A DNA stretch of 64,000 nt from Sneathiella sp. HT1-7 (lineage in GTDB: Bacteria > Pseudomonadota > Alphaproteobacteria > Sneathiellales > Sneathiellaceae). Shown here in pieces: positions 52,984-61,182 of the stretch (the first letter of the stretch is position 1; each line of letters begins with the position of its first letter). The stretch lies in NCBI RefSeq assembly GCF_020731145.1, contig NZ_JAJFZN010000003.1, forward strand, positions 186,001 to 250,000, written 5' to 3'. Position numbers and translations under genes: made by a program. Under the pieces are notes generated by a model. The model did no database searches, was not told where the DNA came from, and saw only the letters and a list, made by a program, of their open reading frames with translations.

Positions 52984-54039
52984 TTAAGTCGGTCGGGTTG
53001 TCAGCCAGGGCCAGAGGTCATCTGCCTCGAGTTCGAGGACATGTCCGCCGATCCAGTCGGCCCAATAGCTGTCTGAACCGAACTCATCCCGCCACGACCA
53101 AAGCCGTCGTGTCCGGAAATGCAGGTCATGCTCATAGGTAAAACCGATAGCGCCATGAATCTGGTGGGCGTGGGACGTGACAACACCCGCCGCCTCGCTA
53201 ATCCGTGTTTTGGCGGCGGCGATCTCGAATGTACTGTTGATATCGTTATTCAGTGCCATATCAGCCGCCTGAAATGCCCCGAGAGCCGCCGCACCGGACG
53301 CTGCCGAATGTCCCGCCATCTCCGCCATATTTTGCTGGATCGCCTGAAACTTGCCGAGGGCGCGCCCGAACTGCACCCGGTCATTGGCATATTGGACGCT
53401 GGCCTCCAATATCCATTCAATGGCACCTGCCATCTGGGATGAGCGCATCATCGCCCCGAGTGCGAAGGCGGACTGCGCTGTCATTCTGGCCGGAAGCTCG
53501 CCACTTTCAACCGGTGACGCATTCTCGAAGTCAATCGTATCGCGCGGTTCTGCAGCAATATTCTGGTTCTCGGTGAGTGTATAATCGCCCGCCTTGACGA
53601 GGGCAATGCCGTCATCCGTGATAACGGCGACATGGCTGGCCTTGCGGCCCCATGGTATGCGAGTTGCCGTTCCCGTGACTTTACCATCCTTCAATTGGAT
53701 CGCTTCACCGTCACGGACGGGAGCAAAGACGGTGATGCCCTCTGGCGGTGTTATTCCCGCGCTTGCAAGGAGATAATTTGCGAGAATTTGCTCCACAATC
53801 GGAAGCGGGACCGCGTGGCGGCCAACGGCGCGGGCGATGACTTCCGCATCGGCAAATTGTCCACTCACGCCGCCCATATTTTCCGGAACAAGAACGTGCA
53901 AAAGACCGTTTTCTGTGATGGCCTGCAATAATTCATCCGGGAAGATAGCGACTTCCGCCTGTTCCCTTGAGTTCTTTGTGACCTGATCGGAGAAGAGTTT
54001 TTCAACCGTATCGGCCATGATTTGACGAAGTTCATTCAT
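52984..54039 (-). CDS. Acyl-CoA dehydrogenase, smaller subunit type
   Basis: This 351-residue ACAD-fold protein has weak N-terminal motifs. The C-terminal half includes YANDRVQFGRALGKFQAIQQNMAEMAG and SHAHQIHGAIGFTYEHDLH, which resembles the smaller partner of heteromeric ACADs. The catalytic Glu position is not evident in the usual segment. It overlaps the larger ACAD gene by 4 bp. Pairs of this type in steroid and cyclic-acid breakdown form alpha2-beta2 enzymes in which one subunit holds the base. That architecture is inferred from the overlap and lengths. Confidence 0.85.
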   Translation of the reverse strand: MNELRQIMADTVEKLFSDQVTKNSREQAEVAIFPDELLQAITENGLLHVLVPENMGGVSGQFADAEVIARAVGRHAVPLPIVEQILANYLLASAGITPPEGITVFAPVRDGEAIQLKDGKVTGTATRIPWGRKASHVAVITDDGIALVKAGDYTLTENQNIAAEPRDTIDFENASPVESGELPARMTAQSAFALGAMMRSSQMAGAIEWILEASVQYANDRVQFGRALGKFQAIQQNMAEMAGHSAASGAAALGAFQAADMALNNDINSTFEIAAAKTRISEAAGVVTSHAHQIHGAIGFTYEHDLHFRTRRLWSWRDEFGSDSYWADWIGGHVLELEADDLWPWLTTRPT

Positions 54040-55187
54040 CGTAAGCCAAGCCCCCGTGCAATAATGCCCCGTAAAATCTCCCGCGTACCCCCGCGAAGGG
54101 AGAAAGAGACGGCGGCTTGAGTAATATAAGCGCGCACCTGCTCAAAATCGGTGGCGGCTGTCATGCTGGCCTCAGTTCTGGCGAAACGATGCGCAATTTC
54201 GGGCATATCCTGTTCATAGATTGCGCCAAGATCCTTAACGACAGAAGCTTCCAGTGCCGGATTTGAATGGGATTCAAGTTTACCGGCCACGGAGATCGAC
54301 ATCCGGCGTAGCGTCGCGAGATGGGCAATCAGGCGTCCTATCTGTTCTTGCGCCTTGTTATTGGGGTCAAGCTTCGCCTCGCGGATCAGCTCGATCAAGA
54401 GCTGGATGGAAGACATATACCGCTCCGGCCCTGAGCGTTCGAAGGCGAGCTCAGCCGTAACCTGCTGCCAGCCATCGCCTTCGGCACCGATGCGGTCTTC
54501 CTCGGGCACGAAAAAATCTTCGAACACGACCATATTGAAATGCTTTTCGCCTGCCAGATTCTTGATCGGGTCGATGGTCAGGCCCTTGGTTTGTTTCAGG
54601 TTGATCAGGAACTGGCTCATGCCGGCATGACGGTTTTCAGATGGCGGGCTTGTCCGCACGAGGGCAATCATCCAGTCGCAATGATGCGCGCCAGTCGTCC
54701 AGACTTTGGTGCCGTTAAGCAGATAACCACCGTCAACCTTGTCCGCTTTGGTGCGGATAGAGGCAAGGTCGGAACCGCTGTCCGGTTCACTCATGCCAAT
54801 GCAAAAAAAGGATTCCCCCTTGATGATACCGGGCAGAATACGGTTGCATTGCTCTTCAGTACCAAATCGAAGGATTGTGGGGCCGCTTTGGCGATCAGCG
54901 ATCCAGTGGCTGCCAACGGGGGCGCCATAGGCGAGCAGTTCTTCCAGAAGGGCGTAGCGTTCAAAGAAGGTGCGTTCGGCACCGCCGTATTTCTTCGGCC
55001 AGGTCAGCCCGATCCACCCTTTTTCCCCCATCTTGCGAGAAAAATCAGGGTCGAGTCCGGCCCAGGAGCGCGAGCGTAACACGGCCGGATAGTCGGCCAG
55101 TTCGTCATTCAGGTACTCTCGGACTTCCCGACGCAGCGTTTCCGCCTCCGGCGGCAGGCTGTACGGGTCGAAGTTAAAATACTGCAT
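54036..55187 (-). CDS. Acyl-CoA dehydrogenase, catalytic subunit type
   Basis: This 383-residue ACAD has the sequence GLTWPKKYGGAERTFFERYALLEELLAYGAPVGSHWIADRQSGPTI, the FAD-binding CIGMSEPDSGSDLASIRTKA and AELAFERSGPERYMSSIQLL with a Glu in the helix where several ACADs keep their base. The whole resembles the catalytic half of FadE-like heteromeric ACADs of steroid or branched-acid routes. It is the first gene of an operon that continues with the partner ACAD (4-bp overlap) and the D-aminoacylase-type gene. Confidence 0.88.
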   Translation of the reverse strand: MQYFNFDPYSLPPEAETLRREVREYLNDELADYPAVLRSRSWAGLDPDFSRKMGEKGWIGLTWPKKYGGAERTFFERYALLEELLAYGAPVGSHWIADRQSGPTILRFGTEEQCNRILPGIIKGESFFCIGMSEPDSGSDLASIRTKADKVDGGYLLNGTKVWTTGAHHCDWMIALVRTSPPSENRHAGMSQFLINLKQTKGLTIDPIKNLAGEKHFNMVVFEDFFVPEEDRIGAEGDGWQQVTAELAFERSGPERYMSSIQLLIELIREAKLDPNNKAQEQIGRLIAHLATLRRMSISVAGKLESHSNPALEASVVKDLGAIYEQDMPEIAHRFARTEASMTAATDFEQVRAYITQAAVSFSLRGGTREILRGIIARGLGLR

Positions 55188-55284
55188 AGGAAATCATTGC
55201 CCCTTTTTGATAGCCTTCATGCATTGGCTATTTTCTTGTTTTTGATATGGCCATTGTGGTCATATTTACAGGTGGTGGCAATGA

Positions 55285-56820
55285 CTATTCTGCCACGGCC
55301 AATTCTGCGGATTGTTTCTTTTCCGGCCTTTTCAATAGCAGTAATAGAGGCGCGGCGGCAAGCATCACCCACATCATCAGCGTAAAATCATTGAGAAAGG
55401 CAATGGTCGCGGACTGACGCGTAATCTCGTTATCAAGCGCGGTGAGCCCCGACGCCATATTCCAGTTCCAGGCATTGGGCAAGAACGGTGGCTGCATCGC
55501 GTCGCGAAAGGGATCCATCCGATCAGCAATAGCGGCATGATTGACTTGGGTATTGCGGCTCAACATCGTGAAAACGATTGAAATGCCAATGCTGCTCCCG
55601 ATATTGCGTATCAGGCTGAACATGGCGGTGCCTTCGTTGCGAAAATGCGCAGCCAGCGTCGAGAAGGTGAGAGTACTCAACGGAATGAAGATAAAGCCTA
55701 ATCCTACTCCTTGCATAATCCCGGTCCAAACAAGGGTGCTAACAGAGACATCGGTCGTAAAACGCGACATCTCATAGAGGGAATAGGCAGTCAGGCTGAT
55801 ACCGAAAAAGATCAACAGACGGTTATCTATTTTCCCAATCAGGCGACCGACGAACACCATCGCGATCATGGTGCCGATGCCGCGCGGCGCGAGTACATAG
55901 CCCGTGATGAGAACGGGGAAACCCATCAAATTCTGTAAGAATGGTGGCAGGAGAGCCATGGTCGCGAGCAGGATAACTCCAACCATAAATATCAAAAGAA
56001 GGCCGACGCTGAAGTTACGATCCTTGAACAGACCCGGTTCGATAAAGGGCATTTTTGCGGTAAACATATGCACAAGAAACATATAAAAGCAGAGTCCGGC
56101 AACGACGGCTTCGATAATGATTTCATTCGAGGCGAACCAGTCTTGCGATTCTCCGCGATCGAGCATCATCTGGAGTGCGCCAATGGATAGGCTCAATAAC
56201 GCGAACCCGATATAGTCAAAATTGCGGGCGCGCTCCTTCGCCGTCTCTGGCACAAAAGCAAGGATGCCCAGCAGTGCAAGAATGCCAAAGGGCAGGTTGA
56301 TAAAGAAAACCCATCGCCAGTTATATGTTTCGGTTAGAAATCCGCCGAGTGTCGGGCCGAGGATCGGTCCAACCATCACCCCCATGCCCCACATGGCCAT
56401 GGCGGAACCGTGCTTTTCTGTGGGATAGGTATCGAGCAGAACGGCCTGTGACAACGGGACAAGTCCGGCCCCAAAGGCCCCCTGCAACAACCGATAGAGC
56501 ACAATCTCGTTCAAGGTTGACGCTGTCCCGCAGAGCATCGATGTAATGGTAAAACCGGTCACCATAATAATGAAGAGGCGTTTACGACCGAGGCGGGAGG
56601 CGAAAAATCCCGTTGGGGGTGTCATGATTGCCGCAGCTACAATGTAAGAGGTCAGAACCCAGGAGATCTGATCCTGCGTTGCAGACATGGTCCCTTGCAT
56701 ATGGGGCAGGGCAACATTGGCGATGGTCATATCCAGCGACTGCATAACCGTCGCCAGCATGATGGATAGGGTGATTAGCCCGCGTTCTAACGGCGTGCTG
56801 GTGGCACTTTCGTCAGTCAT
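55285..56820 (-). CDS. DHA2-family MFS drug efflux pump (EmrB-like)
   Basis: This 511-residue protein has about 14 membrane helices, as in the EmrB/QacA group. The motif LDMTIANVALPHM in helix 1 and the motif GFFASRLGRKRLF in the loop 2-3 are typical, and GMGVMVGPILGPTLGGFL is the antiporter motif C. It pairs with the upstream HlyD-type gene (4-bp overlap) and would work as an EmrAB-type efflux pump through an outer-membrane channel. No TolC gene is in the window. The adjacent MarR gene suggests induction by a phenolic or amphipathic compound. Confidence 0.92.
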   Translation of the reverse strand: MTDESATSTPLERGLITLSIMLATVMQSLDMTIANVALPHMQGTMSATQDQISWVLTSYIVAAAIMTPPTGFFASRLGRKRLFIIMVTGFTITSMLCGTASTLNEIVLYRLLQGAFGAGLVPLSQAVLLDTYPTEKHGSAMAMWGMGVMVGPILGPTLGGFLTETYNWRWVFFINLPFGILALLGILAFVPETAKERARNFDYIGFALLSLSIGALQMMLDRGESQDWFASNEIIIEAVVAGLCFYMFLVHMFTAKMPFIEPGLFKDRNFSVGLLLIFMVGVILLATMALLPPFLQNLMGFPVLITGYVLAPRGIGTMIAMVFVGRLIGKIDNRLLIFFGISLTAYSLYEMSRFTTDVSVSTLVWTGIMQGVGLGFIFIPLSTLTFSTLAAHFRNEGTAMFSLIRNIGSSIGISIVFTMLSRNTQVNHAAIADRMDPFRDAMQPPFLPNAWNWNMASGLTALDNEITRQSATIAFLNDFTLMMWVMLAAAPLLLLLKRPEKKQSAELAVAE

Positions 56821-58031
56821 TTTTCGGTGGATGTCTCACCGGCTATGGCGGTGGTTGGAAACTCGCCAAGCCAATCAAGCGCAGCATGGATGATTTTCGG
56901 CATGGGGCGATTCTGCTCCGTATCAATCTCAACCGTCGTGCTCATGCCCGCACGGAACAGGGGGTCATTATCCTGGCGGATTACTTTGATCCGGATAGGA
57001 ATTCGCTGCACCACCTTGACCCAATTGCCTGTGGCATTCTGTGGGGGAATGACAGAAAACTCGGCCCCCGTGGCCTGACTAAGGCTTTCAACAGTTCCCC
57101 GCCACTCCCGGTCAGGGTAAGTGTCAACATGGATCGTTGCTCTCTGGCCTGCTAGAACATGGGTGAGGTCAGTTTCCTTGAAGTTGGCTTCTATCCAAAT
57201 ATTCTTGTCGGCCACGAGGCTCATGATTGGGCTGCTAAAAGCACCGTTGCCAATGACCTGTTGGCCGATCTGTGGTGTGTTGCTGGCAATTCCATCAAAC
57301 GGTGCCCGCACAGTCGTCCGCTCCAGATCAAGTTCCGCTCTTTCCTTCGCGGCCAAGGCAGAAAGAAAAAGCGCGTGTTCTTCAACAGGGATTTTTGGAT
57401 TGCCTCCGAGTTGTGCACTGATTTCCGAAAGCTCCTGATTGATGACCAGGACCTGCTGTTTTGCAATGTCAAGTTCGTGCCGCGTTGCATCGAGCTTACT
57501 GCGTGAAACGGCGCTGCTGGCAATCAATCGGGTCTGTCTGTCATGCTCTTTTTTTGCAAACGCGATATTGGTGCGAGCAAGGGCAAGCTCGCCGAGTTTC
57601 TGCCGGTATGTGGCTTTAAGACTGGCGATTTTATCTCTGGCATTGGCGAGCCCTGCTTCAGCTTCAGCTATCGCAATGCGATAGGGTCGGTCATTGATCT
57701 GGAACAGGATATCTCCTTTGACGACGCGCTGGTTCTCCTTCACCGGTACACTGGAAATAAGTCCTGAAACTTCGGCCGCGATCATCACCGTATCCGCCTT
57801 TACATAGGCATTTTCCGTGTCGACAAATCTGCCGCCTGTGTAATAAAAATATCCACCGACAAAGATCACAACTAGCGGCCCTAGCAGAAGAAGAAAGTTC
57901 CGCGTCCAGCGGCGACGGCGTCCAAGTTTACTCGCAGTAGTATGCGCAACGCTTAAAACGGTCGATGTTTCGGAATTTAGTTGTTCGGATCGGGACCGGC
58001 CATCGTTGGGATCAGTTGCGTTTTGTGACAT
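56817..58031 (-). CDS. HlyD/EmrA-type membrane fusion protein
   Basis: This 404-residue membrane fusion protein has a polar N-terminal stretch, one membrane helix (FLLLLGPLVVIFVGGYFYY), a lipoyl-like part (VSGLISSVPVKENQRVVKGDILFQI), a coiled-coil hairpin (about residues 120-220) and the beta-barrel domain. The ATG at 58031 is used, inside the end of the MarR gene (20-bp overlap); an alternative ATG at 58064 would overlap more. It connects the MFS pump to the outer-membrane channel. It is cotranscribed with the EmrB-like gene. Confidence 0.9.
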   Translation of the reverse strand: MSQNATDPNDGRSRSEQLNSETSTVLSVAHTTASKLGRRRRWTRNFLLLLGPLVVIFVGGYFYYTGGRFVDTENAYVKADTVMIAAEVSGLISSVPVKENQRVVKGDILFQINDRPYRIAIAEAEAGLANARDKIASLKATYRQKLGELALARTNIAFAKKEHDRQTRLIASSAVSRSKLDATRHELDIAKQQVLVINQELSEISAQLGGNPKIPVEEHALFLSALAAKERAELDLERTTVRAPFDGIASNTPQIGQQVIGNGAFSSPIMSLVADKNIWIEANFKETDLTHVLAGQRATIHVDTYPDREWRGTVESLSQATGAEFSVIPPQNATGNWVKVVQRIPIRIKVIRQDNDPLFRAGMSTTVEIDTEQNRPMPKIIHAALDWLGEFPTTAIAGETSTEK

Positions 58032-58506
58032 TATGGTTTCTTTCGGCCTCCTCAGTATTTCCATCGCATGTGCGTTCCTCGGCCACCAGCAAACTCTGCT
58101 TGGCCTGTTGAAGCGATTTGATTAGCGCATTACGTGCGACATCGGAGAAATCGTTCAGAGCATCTTCATGCGTTTTTTGCGCCAACTTCCACATTTGATC
58201 CAGTAGTGGTTGGGCTTGAGGCGTGAGGTAGAGACGTATTGCCCGTCTATCGTCTGGGTCTGGCCGACGCGTAACGAGGCCTGCTTCCTCCAGCCGGTCT
58301 ATGAGACGGGCCAGCGTAATAGGCTGAACTTCCAGAGAGTCGGCGAGAGTTACTTGTTTGACGCCTTCTTTACGCGACAAAAAGGCCAATGCCCGCCACT
58401 GGGCGAGGGAGAGTCCCAACCCTTGTGCCCGTCGGTTGTAGTTTCGTCGCATTAACCGGGACACGTCATTGACCAAGAAACCGAGGCTTTCCTCAGGGAG
58501 TTTCAT
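58012..58506 (-). CDS. MarR-family transcriptional regulator
   Basis: This 164-residue winged-helix regulator has the wing and recognition region LSLAQWRALAFLSRKEGVKQVTLADSLEVQPITLARLIDRLEEAGLVTRRPDPDDRRAIRLYLTPQ, which is diagnostic of MarR. The start at 58506 is preceded by GGAGG (58513-58517). It is the first gene of the marR-emrA-emrB unit and most likely represses it, releasing DNA on binding an aromatic or lipophilic ligand. An inverted repeat lies inside the promoter just upstream. Confidence 0.92.
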   Translation of the reverse strand: MKLPEESLGFLVNDVSRLMRRNYNRRAQGLGLSLAQWRALAFLSRKEGVKQVTLADSLEVQPITLARLIDRLEEAGLVTRRPDPDDRRAIRLYLTPQAQPLLDQMWKLAQKTHEDALNDFSDVARNALIKSLQQAKQSLLVAEERTCDGNTEEAERNHNVTKRN

Positions 58507-58535
58507 ATGCCGCCTCCAAATAGTTTGTTTGTTAT

Positions 58536-58563
58536 ATAATAAGCTATGTATAGTAAATTGCAA
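58536..58563 (-). promoter_or_regulatory. Candidate promoter and operator of the marR-emrAB operon
   Basis: Read on the minus strand, TTGCAA (58563-58558) and TATTAT (58541-58536) form a -35/-10 pair with a 16-base spacer. Between them CTATACATAG (58553-58544) is an inverted repeat (CTAT, 2 bases, ATAG), well placed for MarR to block RNA polymerase. The -10 element is 30 bases from the start codon. Confidence 0.45.
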
Positions 58564-58659
58564 TAGAGCTGCTCATGACAAGAAAAACCCGCCACGAGCA
58601 TGTATCGCAGCGGGTAATTAGATTTAAAAATCAGTAAGATATGTTTAATTATTGCCTGA

Positions 58660-59643
58660 CTAGTTGAGACAACCGACCCGCCGCGCCATTTGTCGGACCA
58701 AAGCGGCGACCGTATCGATCGTCGGCGTTTCATTGCCGGTAATAGCCCCGAGTTCCTGGACCGCGGTCACCAAAGCATCAATCTCCATTGGTCGGCGGTT
58801 TTCCAAGTCAACCAGCATTGAAGTTTTGTGTGGCCCCACTTTTGAGGAGCCTTCAATACGCTTATCTACATTAATGGGGTAGTTTACGCCAAGGGCCTCA
58901 CCAATGGCCTGCGCTTCAACCATCATTTTGCGCGCAATGGCGCGAGTATCCGGATCGCCGGTTATTTTGTCGAGGGTCTCTCCGGTCAAAGCAGAAATCG
59001 GATTGAAACTAAGGTTCCCCCAAAGCTTAACCCAGATATCGGAGCGGATATCGGTACGTACCGGTGCTTTGAGCCCGGCACTGATCAACAGCTTTGAAAG
59101 CGTCGTAACACGTTCCGTTCGTTCTCCGGTCGGTTCTCCTACAGGGAAGCGATCTCCGGCCATTTGCGAGATAACACCTGGTTCGGTGACTTCAGCAGCC
59201 TGATAGATAACCGCGCCGATGGCACGTTCCGGGCCGATCCCGTCCCAGATTGATCCGTCCGGATCGACCGATTTGACGCGCTGGTTCTCTTTGTCGCCTT
59301 TAAGACCATAAAAATACCACCAAGGAACGCCGTTTTGCGCGGTGACGACGGCCGTCTCAGGGCCGAGAAGAGGCTGAAGCTTATCCACGATGCCCCCGAT
59401 TGAATGGGCTTTCAGGGCGATGATGACATAGTCCTGCGGGCCGAGTTCAGCCGGATTATCCGTCGCCGTTATATTTTCAATGGTGAAGCTTTCTTCCGGC
59501 CCGTTGATTGTCAGGCCCCTTTCGCGAATAGCGGCCAAATGCGGCCCCCGCGCGATAAGAGAGACTTCCGTCTCGCCTTTCCGTGCCAGCAGTGCACCAA
59601 CCAGCCCGCCAATTGCGCCCGCGCCATAAATACAAATTTTCAT
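58660..59643 (-). CDS. 2-Dehydropantoate 2-reductase (ketopantoate reductase) family protein
   Basis: This 327-residue protein has the N-terminal Rossmann motif GAGAIGG (residues 7-13) and the ketopantoate reductase family pattern. VVTAQNGVPWWYFYGL and a C-terminal helical domain with WVKLWGNLSFNPISALTG include the conserved Lys and Asn. The family reduces 2-oxo acids with NADPH; classical PanE is about 300 residues. The next gene upstream is an acyl-CoA synthetase whose stop overlaps this start (TAATG). A general 2-oxo-acid reductase in a catabolic operon is more likely than coenzyme-A biosynthesis. Confidence 0.85.
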   Translation of the reverse strand: MKICIYGAGAIGGLVGALLARKGETEVSLIARGPHLAAIRERGLTINGPEESFTIENITATDNPAELGPQDYVIIALKAHSIGGIVDKLQPLLGPETAVVTAQNGVPWWYFYGLKGDKENQRVKSVDPDGSIWDGIGPERAIGAVIYQAAEVTEPGVISQMAGDRFPVGEPTGERTERVTTLSKLLISAGLKAPVRTDIRSDIWVKLWGNLSFNPISALTGETLDKITGDPDTRAIARKMMVEAQAIGEALGVNYPINVDKRIEGSSKVGPHKTSMLVDLENRRPMEIDALVTAVQELGAITGNETPTIDTVAALVRQMARRVGCLN

Positions 59644-61169
59644 TACGCTAATCCCAGTTTCTCGGCGAGGCCGATCCGTTGTAGTTTACCTGTAGCCCCT
59701 TTCGGGATTTCATCCAGCAGCGTGATGCTGCGCGGTACCTTAAAAGCTGCGAGGCTCTTCGCCGCGAAGTCTCGAAGTTCTGCCTCTGTCGCCTGCTGAT
59801 CATCCTTTAAAACGACCGCCGCCGCAACATCTTCGCCTAGCTTTTCATGGGGGATGGCAAAAGTCACAACCTGTTCTACAGCCGGATGGTTCATCAGTAT
59901 TTCATCGACTTCTCGCGGTGAGATTTTCTCGCCCCCGCGGTTGATAATTTCCTTCAGCCGACCGGTAAGGGAAAGATATCCATCTGCAGACAATATGCCC
60001 TGATCGCCGGTGCGAAACCAGCCTCCACTGAAACCCTCTGCATTGGCTTTTGGGTTATTTTCATATCCTTGTGTGACGTTCTCTCCGCGAATGACAATCT
60101 CGCCGGTTTCACCGGATTTGAGCAGGTCTCCACCTTCGGACATAATGGCGATCTCTGGCCCTGAGGCAATACCGACGCTGCCGGGAATGCGTTTTGCCGG
60201 TGGCAACGGGTTTGCCGCCATTTGATGGGCAGCTTCGGTCATGCCGTATGCTTCAATGACCGGGCAGTTCCACATATCCTCCAGCGCCGTCATGACCTGC
60301 GGGGGAAGAGAGGCGGAGGAAGAGCGGATAAAGCGAAGCTGGGCGGCATCAATGATATCCGCGTTGCGAGCCCCGCGCGCAAGAATGGCCTGATGCATGG
60401 TGGGAACCGCTGTATACCATGTCGGTTTTTCTTCACTGATCCACCCAAAAATTTTCAAGGCATTGAAACCTGGCGTACAGGTCACGCTTGCGCCTGCCTT
60501 CAGGGAGGACAGCACCGCCGCAATAAGTCCGTGAATATGAAAGAGCGGCATGATGTTGAGGCATTTATCCGCAGGCGTCAGCGCCAACGAACGGGCAATA
60601 TTGCGTGCGGATGCCGTAACATTCTGATGGCTGAGCGGGACAATTTTCGGTCGCGACGTTGTGCCGGACGTATGCAAGATCAGCGCGATGTCATCCGCTT
60701 TGGCCGGACCCGGTGAGGTCGCATTCCCAATGGGGTCACCTGCCAACTGAAATGAGCCAGCGGCGGCCTTCTCAGGCACGGTAAGTTCAATCACCATAAC
60801 GCCGAGTTTTTTCGCGACATTAACTGCTGGGCTCGTGCTGCCTTTCTCGACGATCAATGCTTTGGCTTTAAGATCATCCAGATAAAACTCAAACTCCTCA
60901 GCCTTATAGTCGGGATTGAGTGGCGCTGTGGTAGCGGCAGAAGCGACGGTGACAAAGGCGCTCGCCATTTCCGGGCCGTTCGGCAGGACAATCGCAACCC
61001 GATCCCCACGTCCAATACCAAGACTGTTGAGCCTTTCAATCACGTTGGCACTCAGTTCGTTAAGGCCGGCATAAGTAAGGGAAGGGCGGCCCGGCGCACC
61101 GATGGCTGCATCTTCGCCAGCACCAGAGTTGATAAGATCGAGCATTGTCGTCGCATTTGTCATTGGCAT
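59643..61169 (-). CDS. Acyl-CoA synthetase, Pcs60/oxalate-CoA ligase-like
   Basis: This 508-residue adenylate-forming ligase has the phosphate loop LHTSGTTSRPKIVPLSHQN, characteristic of the Pcs60/oxalyl-CoA synthetase subgroup. It also has YGMTEAAHQMAANPLPP, GRLKEIINRGGEKISPREVDE and the catalytic Lys in KGATGKLQRIGL. The start at 61169 is preceded by GGAAAGAAG; a longer frame further upstream is inside the next gene. It is 13 bp after the neighbouring ligase gene and overlaps the ketopantoate reductase-family start. Oxalate or another short acid could be the substrate. Confidence 0.9.
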   Translation of the reverse strand: MPMTNATTMLDLINSGAGEDAAIGAPGRPSLTYAGLNELSANVIERLNSLGIGRGDRVAIVLPNGPEMASAFVTVASAATTAPLNPDYKAEEFEFYLDDLKAKALIVEKGSTSPAVNVAKKLGVMVIELTVPEKAAAGSFQLAGDPIGNATSPGPAKADDIALILHTSGTTSRPKIVPLSHQNVTASARNIARSLALTPADKCLNIMPLFHIHGLIAAVLSSLKAGASVTCTPGFNALKIFGWISEEKPTWYTAVPTMHQAILARGARNADIIDAAQLRFIRSSSASLPPQVMTALEDMWNCPVIEAYGMTEAAHQMAANPLPPAKRIPGSVGIASGPEIAIMSEGGDLLKSGETGEIVIRGENVTQGYENNPKANAEGFSGGWFRTGDQGILSADGYLSLTGRLKEIINRGGEKISPREVDEILMNHPAVEQVVTFAIPHEKLGEDVAAAVVLKDDQQATEAELRDFAAKSLAAFKVPRSITLLDEIPKGATGKLQRIGLAEKLGLA

Positions 61170-61182
61170 TCTTCTTTCCGGA

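Noticed and set aside
55188-55284. GATAGCC-loop-GGCTATT hairpin followed by T-runs on the plus strand
   Set aside because: No plus-strand gene ends here; on the minus strand, where both neighbours are coded, the T-runs are on the wrong side.
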